Source of the DNA: Chryseobacterium sp. T16E-39
GTDB taxonomy: Bacteria; Bacteroidota; Bacteroidia; Flavobacteriales; Weeksellaceae
Length of the DNA stretch: 64,000 nt
Reading direction: 5' to 3'
Assembly (NCBI RefSeq): GCF_002216065.1
Contig: NZ_CP022282.1
Coordinates: 62,001 to 126,000, forward strand
Shown piece after piece: positions 18,142 to 25,650 of this stretch. Position numbers and translations under genes: made by a program. The notes under the pieces were generated by a model, which was not told the DNA's origin, did not search any database, and saw nothing but the letters and a program-made list of their open reading frames with translations. The number at the start of each line of letters is the position of its first letter. Within the stretch, counting starts at the first letter, position 1.

Positions 18142-19368
18142 ATGGAAAATTCAAGGAAAAAAGCTGCCATGAGCTTTATTTTTATAACGCTCTTAATTGA
18201 TATCACGGGATGGGGGATCATTATTCCCGTTGTTCCTAAATTAATTGAGGAACTTATCCATGCTGATATCAGTGAAGCTGCCAAATATGGTGGCTGGCTT
18301 GGTTTTGCCTATGCATTTACACAGTTTATATTTTCTCCGGTAGTGGGAAATCTCAGTGATAAATTTGGACGAAGACCCATTATCTTAATATCCCTTTTTG
18401 GATTTTCGATAGATTATGTTTTACTTGCACTGGCACCAAGTATCTGGTGGCTGTTTTTAGGGAGAATTATAGCTGGAGTTACAGGAGCAAGTATTACGAC
18501 TGCGAGTGCTTATATTGCTGATATTTCTACAGATGAAGACCGGGCAAAAAACTTTGGACTGATAGGAGCTGCTTTTGGTTTGGGATTTATTATTGGTCCT
18601 GTGCTGGGCGGTGTGTTAGGGCATTATGGTTCAAGGGTACCGTTCTATGCAGCAGCAGGTTTATGTCTGCTTAATTTCCTTTATGGTTATTTCATTCTTC
18701 CTGAAAGTTTGGATAAAGATAAGAGAAGGGAATTTAGCTGGAAACGTGCCAATCCTATAGGATCATTTAAATTTTTAGGAAAGCATCCTGAGATTTCAGG
18801 ATTGATTGTAGCACTTATCTTAATTTATGTTGCAGGACATGCGGTACAGAGCAATTGGAGTTTCTATACAATGTATAAGTTCAGCTGGACAGAAAGAATG
18901 GTAGGGTTATCGCTTGGTGCTGTAGGTTTACTGGTAGGACTTGTTCAAGGGGGATTGATCCGGTGGACAACTCCGAGATTGGGAGAGCAGAAAAGCATTT
19001 ATTATGGATTGGCTATGTATGCAATTGGCATGCTGTTGTTTGCTTTTGCTACCGAAGGATGGATGATGTTTGCATTCTTAATTCCTTACTGTTTAGGAGG
19101 GATTTGCGGACCTGCACTTCAGTCTGTAATTACGAAAAGTGTTCCTTCTAATGAGCAGGGAGAGCTTCAGGGAGCATTAACCAGTCTTATGAGTGCAACT
19201 GCGATTATTGGACCTCCTATGATGACGAATCTGTTTTATTATTTTACTCATGACGAAGCACCCTTTAAGTTTTCGGGAGCCCCTTTCTTTTTAGCATTTA
19301 TTCTAATGGCAGTAAGTGTAGTTATTTCGTATTATGCTTTTCAAAAAAATAAAGAGATTAAGAAATAA
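18142..19368 (+). CDS. TCR/Tet-family MFS efflux transporter
   Basis: A 408-residue, 12-helix major facilitator. The helix 2-3 loop carries the classic MFS signature [14 protein letters not shown], and the N-terminus [19 protein letters not shown] resembles TetA-type drug:H+ antiporters. Segment [22 protein letters not shown] matches motif C-region helices of exporters. It may export tetracycline-like or other small molecules, but chromosomal TetA-like proteins often give no resistance, so resistance should not be assumed. No TetR-type regulator is adjacent. Confidence 0.85.
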   Translation: MENSRKKAAMSFIFITLLIDITGWGIIIPVVPKLIEELIHADISEAAKYGGWLGFAYAFTQFIFSPVVGNLSDKFGRRPIILISLFGFSIDYVLLALAPSIWWLFLGRIIAGVTGASITTASAYIADISTDEDRAKNFGLIGAAFGLGFIIGPVLGGVLGHYGSRVPFYAAAGLCLLNFLYGYFILPESLDKDKRREFSWKRANPIGSFKFLGKHPEISGLIVALILIYVAGHAVQSNWSFYTMYKFSWTERMVGLSLGAVGLLVGLVQGGLIRWTTPRLGEQKSIYYGLAMYAIGMLLFAFATEGWMMFAFLIPYCLGGICGPALQSVITKSVPSNEQGELQGALTSLMSATAIIGPPMMTNLFYYFTHDEAPFKFSGAPFFLAFILMAVSVVISYYAFQKNKEIKK

Positions 19369-19379
19369 GTATTTTGAAA

Positions 19380-19417
19380 TAAAAAAAGACGGGAAATCAA
19401 ATTTGATTTCCCGTCTT
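19380..19417 (-). terminator. Intrinsic terminator for the minus-strand lipoprotein gene
   Basis: A 16-bp perfect inverted repeat (19386-19401 with 19402-19417) has an A-run to its left, giving a U-tract on the minus strand. It also lies 12 bp past the MFS stop on the plus strand but has no T-run there. Confidence 0.8.
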
Positions 19418-19449
19418 CAGTTGAAATACAATATAATTAAAATAATATG

Positions 19450-20391
19450 TTAAGGATATAGTGATTTAGTTCCATTGCTTACGATATTGCTTCCCAATCC
19501 TGAAAATGATACGGTAAAGTTACTGGAGTTAAAGCTTAAAGAACCTGTAGGTGTACACAGCCCAAGCGCATATCTGCATTGTCCGTAAGCACCGGTTTTC
19601 TTAAGTATTTTGCTTTCGCTTTTTGCTTTACCCAGGCTGATATTTCCCCAATCGCTTACATCAGCATTTGATACTGTAGATCCATTATAATAAATGGTAA
19701 TTTTATATCCTGCTTCGCCTCTTTTAGATCCCCACAGCCATTTTGCAGTCCACCATTCTTTAAACCATTTAGAAAGTACCTTTGCCTGATTATTATTGGA
19801 AGTCTCAACCTGGCTGCCTCTTTCCATCATCACCAGCCCACCAAGAATATTATCCCATATAATTCCATCTTTATTATAGAAACATAGTGAGGTGAATTGT
19901 TCTCCTTTGTGAACCCATGTAATTTCAAGAACATCCGTGTTTATCTTCACTTCCTGTGCAATCACATCTGTCAAACCATTCTGAGCAGCGGATAAATCTT
20001 CTCCTGAAGTAAGGTTTCCTATTTTTCCTACTTTTACCGAATTTGGATCTACGATATTTCCGGAAGCGATATACGTTTCTTTACCTGAAATCAGATTTTT
20101 AGAGATAGCGATTCCTTTTTCAGTAGAAAGTTTTCCTAAAACTGTAATACCTGTAATTTGAAGATCAGTTTTCAGGTACTGTTCAAGATTCTTTTTAGAA
20201 TCTTCTAATTGTACTTGTACTGTGCTTGCAAGGGTTTGAGATGAAGGAGATAATTCCTTTTTCAGATCAGATAAAGATTCTTTCTTTGCTGTGTTTTCCT
20301 GAAGAACTTCAGTAGTTTCATTTTGACAGCTGGTCAATGATAATACCATTGCCAGTGCAAAGAGCTTAAAAAAAGTTGTTAATTTTTTCAT
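19450..20391 (-). CDS. Putative lipoprotein of unknown function
   Basis: A 313-residue product with a lipoprotein signal (MVLSLTSCQNE, lipidated Cys22). The next 60 residues are rich in Glu, Lys, Ser and Leu and look like a flexible or coiled spacer. A mixed alpha/beta region follows, then a C-terminal part containing WFKEWWTAKWLWGSKRGEAGYKI and several Gly/Ser-rich strands. It ends in NGTKSLYP. It does not carry a recognisable T9SS domain. I do not recognise the family. It is monocistronic, with its own terminator. Confidence 0.6.
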   Translation of the reverse strand: MKKLTTFFKLFALAMVLSLTSCQNETTEVLQENTAKKESLSDLKKELSPSSQTLASTVQVQLEDSKKNLEQYLKTDLQITGITVLGKLSTEKGIAISKNLISGKETYIASGNIVDPNSVKVGKIGNLTSGEDLSAAQNGLTDVIAQEVKINTDVLEITWVHKGEQFTSLCFYNKDGIIWDNILGGLVMMERGSQVETSNNNQAKVLSKWFKEWWTAKWLWGSKRGEAGYKITIYYNGSTVSNADVSDWGNISLGKAKSESKILKKTGAYGQCRYALGLCTPTGSLSFNSSNFTVSFSGLGSNIVSNGTKSLYP

Positions 20392-20615
20392 AGTTTAATA
20401 TTTATAATTTTGTGAAAAATAAATCTAGTGAAAAAAAATAATATAATTCTTTATTAGGAGAATTAATTATTGGTTAATTTAAAATAACCGGAATGTTAAT
20501 AAGATGAATAGGGTATAATTGAAAATATATAAAGGTCTACAGTAAAAAATCTTAAAATTTGTTTAAATTTTAGGTTTCTATATTGTATATGTATAATCTT
20601 TCGTAATTTTACCTC

Positions 20616-20945
20616 ATGGAATTAAGCATTGGAGAAATGGCATTGATTGCTATTGCAATCGTTGTATTATTCGGACCGGATAAACTCCCTCAAATAGCGC
20701 GTGACTTAGGAGCAGGTGTAAGAAAAATGCGTGGAGCTGTAGAAGATATTAAAACCGAGATCATGAAAGAAACAGATAATCCTGTTTCTGAAATCAAGCG
20801 TGAGATTGAAAAAGTAAAAGATGCGGCAAAAGACTTTAATCCAATGAAGAATATTGAAAAAGATATTCTCACTGAACCATCTTCTGAACCTGCAAAACCA
20901 AAGCCTTCTGAAGACGAAACCTATGAGGGACCTGTAAGCAGATAA
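20616..20945 (+). CDS. tatA: Twin-arginine translocase subunit TatA/TatE family
   Basis: A 109-residue protein with the TatA plan. There is a short N-terminal membrane helix (residues 6-20, GEMALIAIAIVVLFGPDKLP, with the conserved FG-P hinge), then an amphipathic helix (about 24-45), then a charged Pro/Lys/Glu-rich cytoplasmic tail. TatA oligomers form the passage for folded proteins. No tatC is in the window, as is usual where tat genes are scattered. The stop is 3 bp before the next ATG, so it is cotranscribed with the PAP2 gene. Confidence 0.9.
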   Translation: MELSIGEMALIAIAIVVLFGPDKLPQIARDLGAGVRKMRGAVEDIKTEIMKETDNPVSEIKREIEKVKDAAKDFNPMKNIEKDILTEPSSEPAKPKPSEDETYEGPVSR

Positions 20946-20948
20946 TTG

Positions 20949-21515
20949 ATGGAAGAGATAATTCAGGAAGATAAAAAGGTCTTTTTATTTCTCAATAATT
21001 TGGGGAACTCTTCATTTGATCAGTTTTGGATGTTGATTTCCAGTACATGGATATGGGTTCCGCTTTACATTATTTTTCTTTATTTTCTTTATAAAAATTA
21101 CCATTTAAAATCTTTAGTATATATACTTTTATTTATATTGATTGGAACTACAGTTTCTGATCAGGTAGCAAGTATATTTAAGTATGGTGTAGCCAGATTA
21201 AGACCCTGTCATGATCCCAGTCTGGAACATTATATGAGAATTGTAAAATGTGGCGGACAGTATGGATTTTATTCTGCTCATGCTTCAAATACTTTTTTTC
21301 TGGCCACTTATTTAAGCATTTTATTAAAAGAGAAACTCAAGTGGTTTCCTTATACTATATTTGTATGGGCTGTAATTGTTTCTTATAGCCGTATATATTT
21401 AGGAGTGCATTTCCCGATAGATATTTTGGTGGGGGCGTTTGTTGGACTTTTATTGGGAGTGATATTTGGTGCGCTCGCAAAAAAAGTGATCAACAAACAA
21501 ACTATAACCATATGA
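20949..21515 (+). CDS. PAP2-family membrane phosphatase
   Basis: A 188-residue protein from the ATG at 20949; the in-frame TTG at 20946 is not preferred. It has about five hydrophobic segments and the three phosphatase motifs KYGVARLRP (KxxxxxxRP), YSAHASN (PSGH-like, with Ala in place of Gly) and SRIYLGVHFPID (SRxxxxxHxxxD). Such enzymes dephosphorylate membrane lipids such as undecaprenyl pyrophosphate or phosphatidate. It overlaps the next gene by ATGA, which suggests translational coupling in a tatA-PAP2-TPR operon. Confidence 0.88.
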   Translation: MEEIIQEDKKVFLFLNNLGNSSFDQFWMLISSTWIWVPLYIIFLYFLYKNYHLKSLVYILLFILIGTTVSDQVASIFKYGVARLRPCHDPSLEHYMRIVKCGGQYGFYSAHASNTFFLATYLSILLKEKLKWFPYTIFVWAVIVSYSRIYLGVHFPIDILVGAFVGLLLGVIFGALAKKVINKQTITI

Positions 21516-22324
21516 AAAAACATTTATTACTTGTATTATTAGCATTTAGTTTTGCTAATCTCTATTCCCAGGATGCAAAAACAGCTGAAGAATGCTTTAA
21601 AAAAGCAGATTACAAATGTGCTGAAGAGCAATATTCCAAATTAGCTGAAAAAGAGCAAATCCAGAAATATCAATCCGAATACTATAACAACTTAGGAACT
21701 TCCCAAAGAAGATTAGGAAAGACGAGTCTTGCACTTAAATCCTATGAATCAGCCTTAAGAGCCAATCCGATGTCCGCTTCCGTATATGCCAATCTTGCTT
21801 CAATAAATAGCCAGAAGGGGAATAAGCAAAAAGCATTGGAATATGTGGATAAGGGGTTACAGATTGACGCTGAAAATGTAGATATGTACTTAACCAGGTC
21901 TAAAATCTATGACAGCCAGGGAAAGAAAGAGCTGGCAATTAAAGATCTGAACCAAATTTTAAGTTTTGCACCAGATAATATTTATGCAAGAACAGGATTA
22001 GCCAATTTAAAAAAGAATAATGGGGACCTTGAAGGTGCTTTAAAAGATTATAATCAACTCTTATCCGAAAAACCTGAATCTTTGCTGTATAATGGCCGTG
22101 CAGATTTATACCTTAAAATGAAGAAATCAAAAGAGGCTTTGGTAGATATTAATAAAGCCATTTCAATCGATCCTAAATTTTCACAATCTTACGTCACCAA
22201 AGCATTAATTTTATTTGATACCTCAAAACCTAAAGAAGCATGTACTAATCTGGAAAAAGCCGTATCTCTGGGATATGAGAAAGCTCTTTTGTCTGATCAC
22301 TTTGCCAAATGTCTAATAAAATAG
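21512..22324 (+). CDS. Periplasmic TPR-repeat protein
   Basis: A 270-residue protein with a signal peptide (residues 1-19, ending FANLYSQ). Consecutive tetratricopeptide-like units follow from about residue 25 to the end (for example LGKTSLALKSYESALRANP and KKSKEALVDINKAISIDPKFSQSY). TPR solenoids mediate protein-protein contacts, and the partner is unknown. The start codon overlaps the PAP2 stop, and the gene ends 1 bp from the convergent rlmH stop. Confidence 0.85.
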   Translation: MKKHLLLVLLAFSFANLYSQDAKTAEECFKKADYKCAEEQYSKLAEKEQIQKYQSEYYNNLGTSQRRLGKTSLALKSYESALRANPMSASVYANLASINSQKGNKQKALEYVDKGLQIDAENVDMYLTRSKIYDSQGKKELAIKDLNQILSFAPDNIYARTGLANLKKNNGDLEGALKDYNQLLSEKPESLLYNGRADLYLKMKKSKEALVDINKAISIDPKFSQSYVTKALILFDTSKPKEACTNLEKAVSLGYEKALLSDHFAKCLIK

Positions 22325-22325
22325 A

Positions 22326-22799
22326 TTAGTCATTATGATAAGGTTTTCCCTGTAAAATCTGATCTGCCCGATACAATTGTTCAACGATAAACAGCCGGAT
22401 CATCTGGTGAGTAAATGTCATTTTAGATAATGACATTTTTTCGTTAGCTCTGCTGTATATTTCCTCTGAAAAACCATAAGCCCCACCTATTAAAATATGC
22501 ACTTTTTTAACTGATGAACTCATCCATGTATCCATTTTCTGTGCAAATTCTCTGCTCGTAAATTGTTTTCCCCTTTCATCAAGGATAACCACGGAATCAT
22601 TTTTGTCGATATGATTCATGAAAAGTTTCGCTTCTTCTTTTTTCAGAAGATCTGCAGAAAGGTTTTTGGTATTTTTGACGTCAGGAATTTCTATGATCTC
22701 AAAATTCCAGTGTTTAGGAAGGCGGGTAAGATAATAGCTGATCAGGGATGTAATTTCTTTATCATCTGTTTTTCCAATACACAGTAAGCTGATTCGCAT
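22326..22799 (-). CDS. rlmH: 23S rRNA (pseudouridine1915-N3)-methyltransferase RlmH
   Basis: A 157-residue SPOUT-type methyltransferase of normal length. It has VILDERGKQFTSREFAQ, the SAM-binding IGGAYGFSEEIYSRA knot segment and the terminal TFTHQMIRLFIVEQLYRADQI...YHND that completes the RlmH active site. It methylates pseudouridine 1915 in helix 69 of 23S rRNA. A matching -7 box lies 25 bp upstream of its ATG. Confidence 0.95.
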   Translation of the reverse strand: MRISLLCIGKTDDKEITSLISYYLTRLPKHWNFEIIEIPDVKNTKNLSADLLKKEEAKLFMNHIDKNDSVVILDERGKQFTSREFAQKMDTWMSSSVKKVHILIGGAYGFSEEIYSRANEKMSLSKMTFTHQMIRLFIVEQLYRADQILQGKPYHND

Positions 22800-23151
22800 G
22801 GGATGTAAGCATGTTTAATACTGCAAAGATATTCATAAATAAAAGAATTATCAGATGTTTCTTTATCCCTTTTTATATGCTTTTGGGAGCAGGTATAAAT
22901 ACCATAGATTTAGGCAAGTCTAAAAAAAAACGTATTTTTACATAACCAACATCACAGGATGAAGCCGAACCCTATTCCTTATCTATTTTTATATTTTCCA
23001 TTAACTTCTTATAATCAGGAAGTTATTTTTGGTGAAAATAAGTACAAGGAAGAAGAAAAGGATAGCAAAATTTCGATTATTTCCAGACAGAGTTCTGGTA
23101 ATGATTTTTTTGCACTTCATTTTAATAAAAAGATAATACCTTAAAATAATT
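22800..23151. other. 352-bp gap between rlmH and the YihY gene
   Basis: It holds the rlmH promoter region and two weak plus-strand reading frames. One is 44 codons (22811-22945) with a hydrophobic centre and a basic end; the other is 61 codons (22959-23144). Neither shows a recognisable domain, and the first overlaps the rlmH promoter. I do not call either as a gene. No hairpin terminator or repeat was seen. Confidence 0.5.
22824..22831 (-). promoter_or_regulatory. Putative -7 box for rlmH
   Basis: On the minus strand this reads TATCTTTG, matching TAnnTTTG, 25-32 bp before the rlmH ATG. Confidence 0.45.
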
Positions 23152-24117
23152 ATGAGTATAAAAGTTCCTGGTTTTATCTTAAAGATTCAAGAATTCTTAG
23201 ATGATATCCATATTCCGGTTCTGGGAATATCACTCTGGCAGATGTTTCAGATTTATATCTCCGGTATTTTTAAGGACAAAATAGGCAGAAAAGCAGCTGC
23301 AATTTCATGGAGTTTTACGATCAGTTTATTTCCTTTTTTGCTCTTTTTACTTTCTATTTTACCCTATATGCCTCATTATGATAAGCTGCATTTTTATATT
23401 TTTGAAGTACTGATCCACAATGTTTTTCCTTCCAATATGGAAACCGATGTGAGAGGGTATATTGAAAAAAGTATTATCCCCAATATGAGGGGAATCAGCA
23501 ATTTAACAATTGTTCTTGCTTTGGTTTTTGCTACAAATGGTACTTTTTCTCTGATCAATGGGTTCAATGAGAACTCTGATGAAAAACTTACAGATGTAAA
23601 AGAGTTTATTTTATCATTCTTTATTACAATTGGTTTTATAACCATCGTATTTCTGGCTCTTTTTGGAGTTTATTATGTGGAAGTCGTGCTTAAATTATTT
23701 ACACCTACTCACAATGTTTCTTGGCTGGTAAACAATCTTTCCAAAATAATTGGGTTTGTGTCTTTTCCGTTATTTTATTTTATTCTGTTAGCCATGTTTT
23801 ACTGGTTAGGAACCGTAAAAATAGCGAGATTCAGACAGGCTGTTCCCGGAGCTATTTTGACGACCGTTCTTTTTGTCCTTACCACTTATATTTTCGCTAT
23901 TTATGTAAAAGATATTGCAAGGTATAATGTATTATATGGCTCTATTGGGAGTATGATCCTCTTGATGGTATGGGTAAATGTGAATGTGTATCTTCTATTA
24001 TTTGGGAATGAACTTAATATGGCTATACGAAAACTTAGAATAGAAAAGCTTTTATCAGATGAACTTCGTAAGGAGGAGGGGAGTGATTATCCGGCAAATA
24101 GAATGGATAATAATTAA
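23152..24117 (+). CDS. YihY/virulence factor BrkB-family membrane protein
   Basis: A 321-residue inner-membrane protein with about six hydrophobic helices. The N-terminal region KIGRKAAAISWSFTISLFPFLLFLLSILPY and the late segment YNVLYGSIGSMILLMVWVNVNVYLLLFGNELN are characteristic of the YihY/BrkB (former RNase BN) family. The family's function is unsettled; transport or envelope roles are proposed, and the RNase BN name is historical and wrong. The tail is short and charged. It appears monocistronic. Confidence 0.88.
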   Translation: MSIKVPGFILKIQEFLDDIHIPVLGISLWQMFQIYISGIFKDKIGRKAAAISWSFTISLFPFLLFLLSILPYMPHYDKLHFYIFEVLIHNVFPSNMETDVRGYIEKSIIPNMRGISNLTIVLALVFATNGTFSLINGFNENSDEKLTDVKEFILSFFITIGFITIVFLALFGVYYVEVVLKLFTPTHNVSWLVNNLSKIIGFVSFPLFYFILLAMFYWLGTVKIARFRQAVPGAILTTVLFVLTTYIFAIYVKDIARYNVLYGSIGSMILLMVWVNVNVYLLLFGNELNMAIRKLRIEKLLSDELRKEEGSDYPANRMDNN

Positions 24118-24255
24118 TTAGATGGGCTATTTTTTTAAGTTTTATATTTTAATAATTCAAAAATTATAGAATTATTTCTTTTTTATTGAATTTTATATTA
24201 ATTTAGTTTGTAATAAAGAATTTATAATTCTCGTACAAATACCAAATAATTTATT

Positions 24256-24399
24256 ATGAAAAACATTAAAAAATTAACAAGAAACGATCTGAAAATCGTA
24301 AAAGGAGGATTAGCCTGTAGAACAGGAGATGATTATTGCCCAGGAAGCAGCTATTGCTGTAATGGACTTTGCAGGTTACCTACCTATGTTTGTCCTTAG
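24256..24399 (+). CDS. Double-glycine-leader peptide with six cysteines in an inhibitor-cystine-knot-like spacing
   Basis: A 47-residue ORF. Residues 1-18 form a basic, bacteriocin-type leader ending in KIVKGG, the classic cut site of double-glycine peptidases. The remaining 29 residues contain Cys21, 28, 34, 35, 39 and 46. The pattern is C-x6-C-x5-CC-x3-C-x6-C, the C-C-CC-C-C framework of knottins such as omega-conotoxins. The mature part is otherwise rich in Gly, Tyr, Ser and Pro. An AT-rich promoter-like region precedes it and a strong terminator follows 17 bp after the stop, so it is a single-gene unit. No peptidase-exporter or modification gene is in the window. GG-leader peptides are common in Chryseobacterium; the knot is inferred only from cysteine spacing. 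The gene call is confident and the fold is uncertain. Confidence 0.78.
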   Translation: MKNIKKLTRNDLKIVKGGLACRTGDDYCPGSSYCCNGLCRLPTYVCP

Positions 24400-24416
24400 T
24401 TAAACCTTAAAAAAGT

Positions 24417-24449
24417 AAAGGAGAGCATCGCATGATGCTCTCCTTTTTT
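24417..24449. terminator. Strong intrinsic terminator after the Cys-rich peptide gene
   Basis: The 13-bp stem AAAGGAGAGCATC / GATGCTCTCCTTT (24417-24429 with 24434-24446) has the loop GCAT and a T-run. It also ends the convergent nhaA transcript, with A-residues on the left. Confidence 0.9.
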
Positions 24450-24454
24450 ATATT

Positions 24455-25648
24455 TTAAATTGATTGCTCATTATCTTCATTGATAAATCTGTCTTTTTTG
24501 GAACTGGCGCTCAATATGATCACCCCTGAAATTGCAGATAAGAATGATGCAATTAAAATCGCGAATTTTGCTTCATCCTGAATTTCATATTGCTCTTTAA
24601 ATGAAAGTAGGGCAATAAAAATAGACATTGTAAAACCTATTCCAGCAAGCAGTCCTACTCCAAACATATGTCCCCAGGAGCTGTTATGTGGTAGTGAACT
24701 TATCTTAAGTTTAATAGCGATGAAGGAAAATAAATTGATTCCAATGAGTTTTCCTAGAACCAAACCTCCAATAATCCCAAGTCCTAAAGTACTTACCAGA
24801 CCCTCTACCATTCCATTATGAAATGCAATATTGGTATTTGTTAATGCAAATACGGGCATGATCATGAAACTAACGGGTACATGTAATGCATGTTCCAGTT
24901 TTTCCAGGGGAGAAATTGTTACGTTGGATACATTGGTTGGAATGGACAAAGCGAGTAATACCCCCGCAATTGTAGCGTGAATCCCTGAATGGTGTAGGAA
25001 ATACCACAAAAATAACCCGGGAATAATATAGAAAATAAGTTTTGTAACTTTTAAAATGTTCAAAAGAAATAAAAGAATGACAATTCCAAGTGATACAAGC
25101 AGATATATCCAGTGGATCTGATCTGTATAAAATATAGCAATCACTAAAATAGCACCCAGGTCATCAACGATCGCCAGGGCTGCAAGAAAAATTTTTATAG
25201 AGTTGGGAATTTTACTTCCCAGCATAGAAATCAGTGCCAGTGAAAATGCAATATCAGTAGCCATAGGAATTCCCCATCCATTGCTGTATTCAGTTCCTGA
25301 GTTGAAAAGAGTATAGATTATTGCCGGCACAAGCATTCCCCCAACAGCTGCAAAAATAGGAAGTGAGGCATTTTTAAAAGAAGAAAGCTCGCCTTCCACC
25401 AATTCCCTTTTTATTTCAAGTCCTACCAGGAGAAAGAAAATTGCCATAAGACCATCATTAATCCAAATATGTATGGGGTATTTAAGATCAAAAAGAGAAG
25501 TGCCTATTTCATAATGAAGTAAATGTTGAAAACCTTCTCCTAATGATGAATTTGCAATTAATAAAGAGACGGCTACACAAAAAATAAGGATGATTCCTGA
25601 AGATTGACTGCTATTGAAAAATCGTTTAAAATAAATAGATAAATTCAT
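24455..25648 (-). CDS. nhaA: Na+/H+ antiporter NhaA
   Basis: A 397-residue, 12-helix antiporter of normal length. The cation-site aspartates are present as Asp162-Asp163 in LAIVDDLGAILVIAIFY, and Asp132 in GIPMATDIAFSLA corresponds to the third important Asp of E. coli NhaA. It exports Na+ in exchange for protons to hold pH and sodium balance. It starts 2 bp after the rel stop on the same strand, so it is cotranscribed with the stringent-response gene, a non-obvious pairing. Confidence 0.95.
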   Translation of the reverse strand: MNLSIYFKRFFNSSQSSGIILIFCVAVSLLIANSSLGEGFQHLLHYEIGTSLFDLKYPIHIWINDGLMAIFFLLVGLEIKRELVEGELSSFKNASLPIFAAVGGMLVPAIIYTLFNSGTEYSNGWGIPMATDIAFSLALISMLGSKIPNSIKIFLAALAIVDDLGAILVIAIFYTDQIHWIYLLVSLGIVILLFLLNILKVTKLIFYIIPGLFLWYFLHHSGIHATIAGVLLALSIPTNVSNVTISPLEKLEHALHVPVSFMIMPVFALTNTNIAFHNGMVEGLVSTLGLGIIGGLVLGKLIGINLFSFIAIKLKISSLPHNSSWGHMFGVGLLAGIGFTMSIFIALLSFKEQYEIQDEAKFAILIASFLSAISGVIILSASSKKDRFINEDNEQSI

Positions 25649-25650
25649 GT

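Noticed and set aside
22811..22945. 44-codon ORF with a hydrophobic core
   Set aside because: It overlaps the rlmH -7 box, has no recognised domain, and could easily arise in AT-rich DNA.
22959..23144. 61-codon ORF before the YihY gene
   Set aside because: No homology recognised, and a mixed composition compatible with chance.
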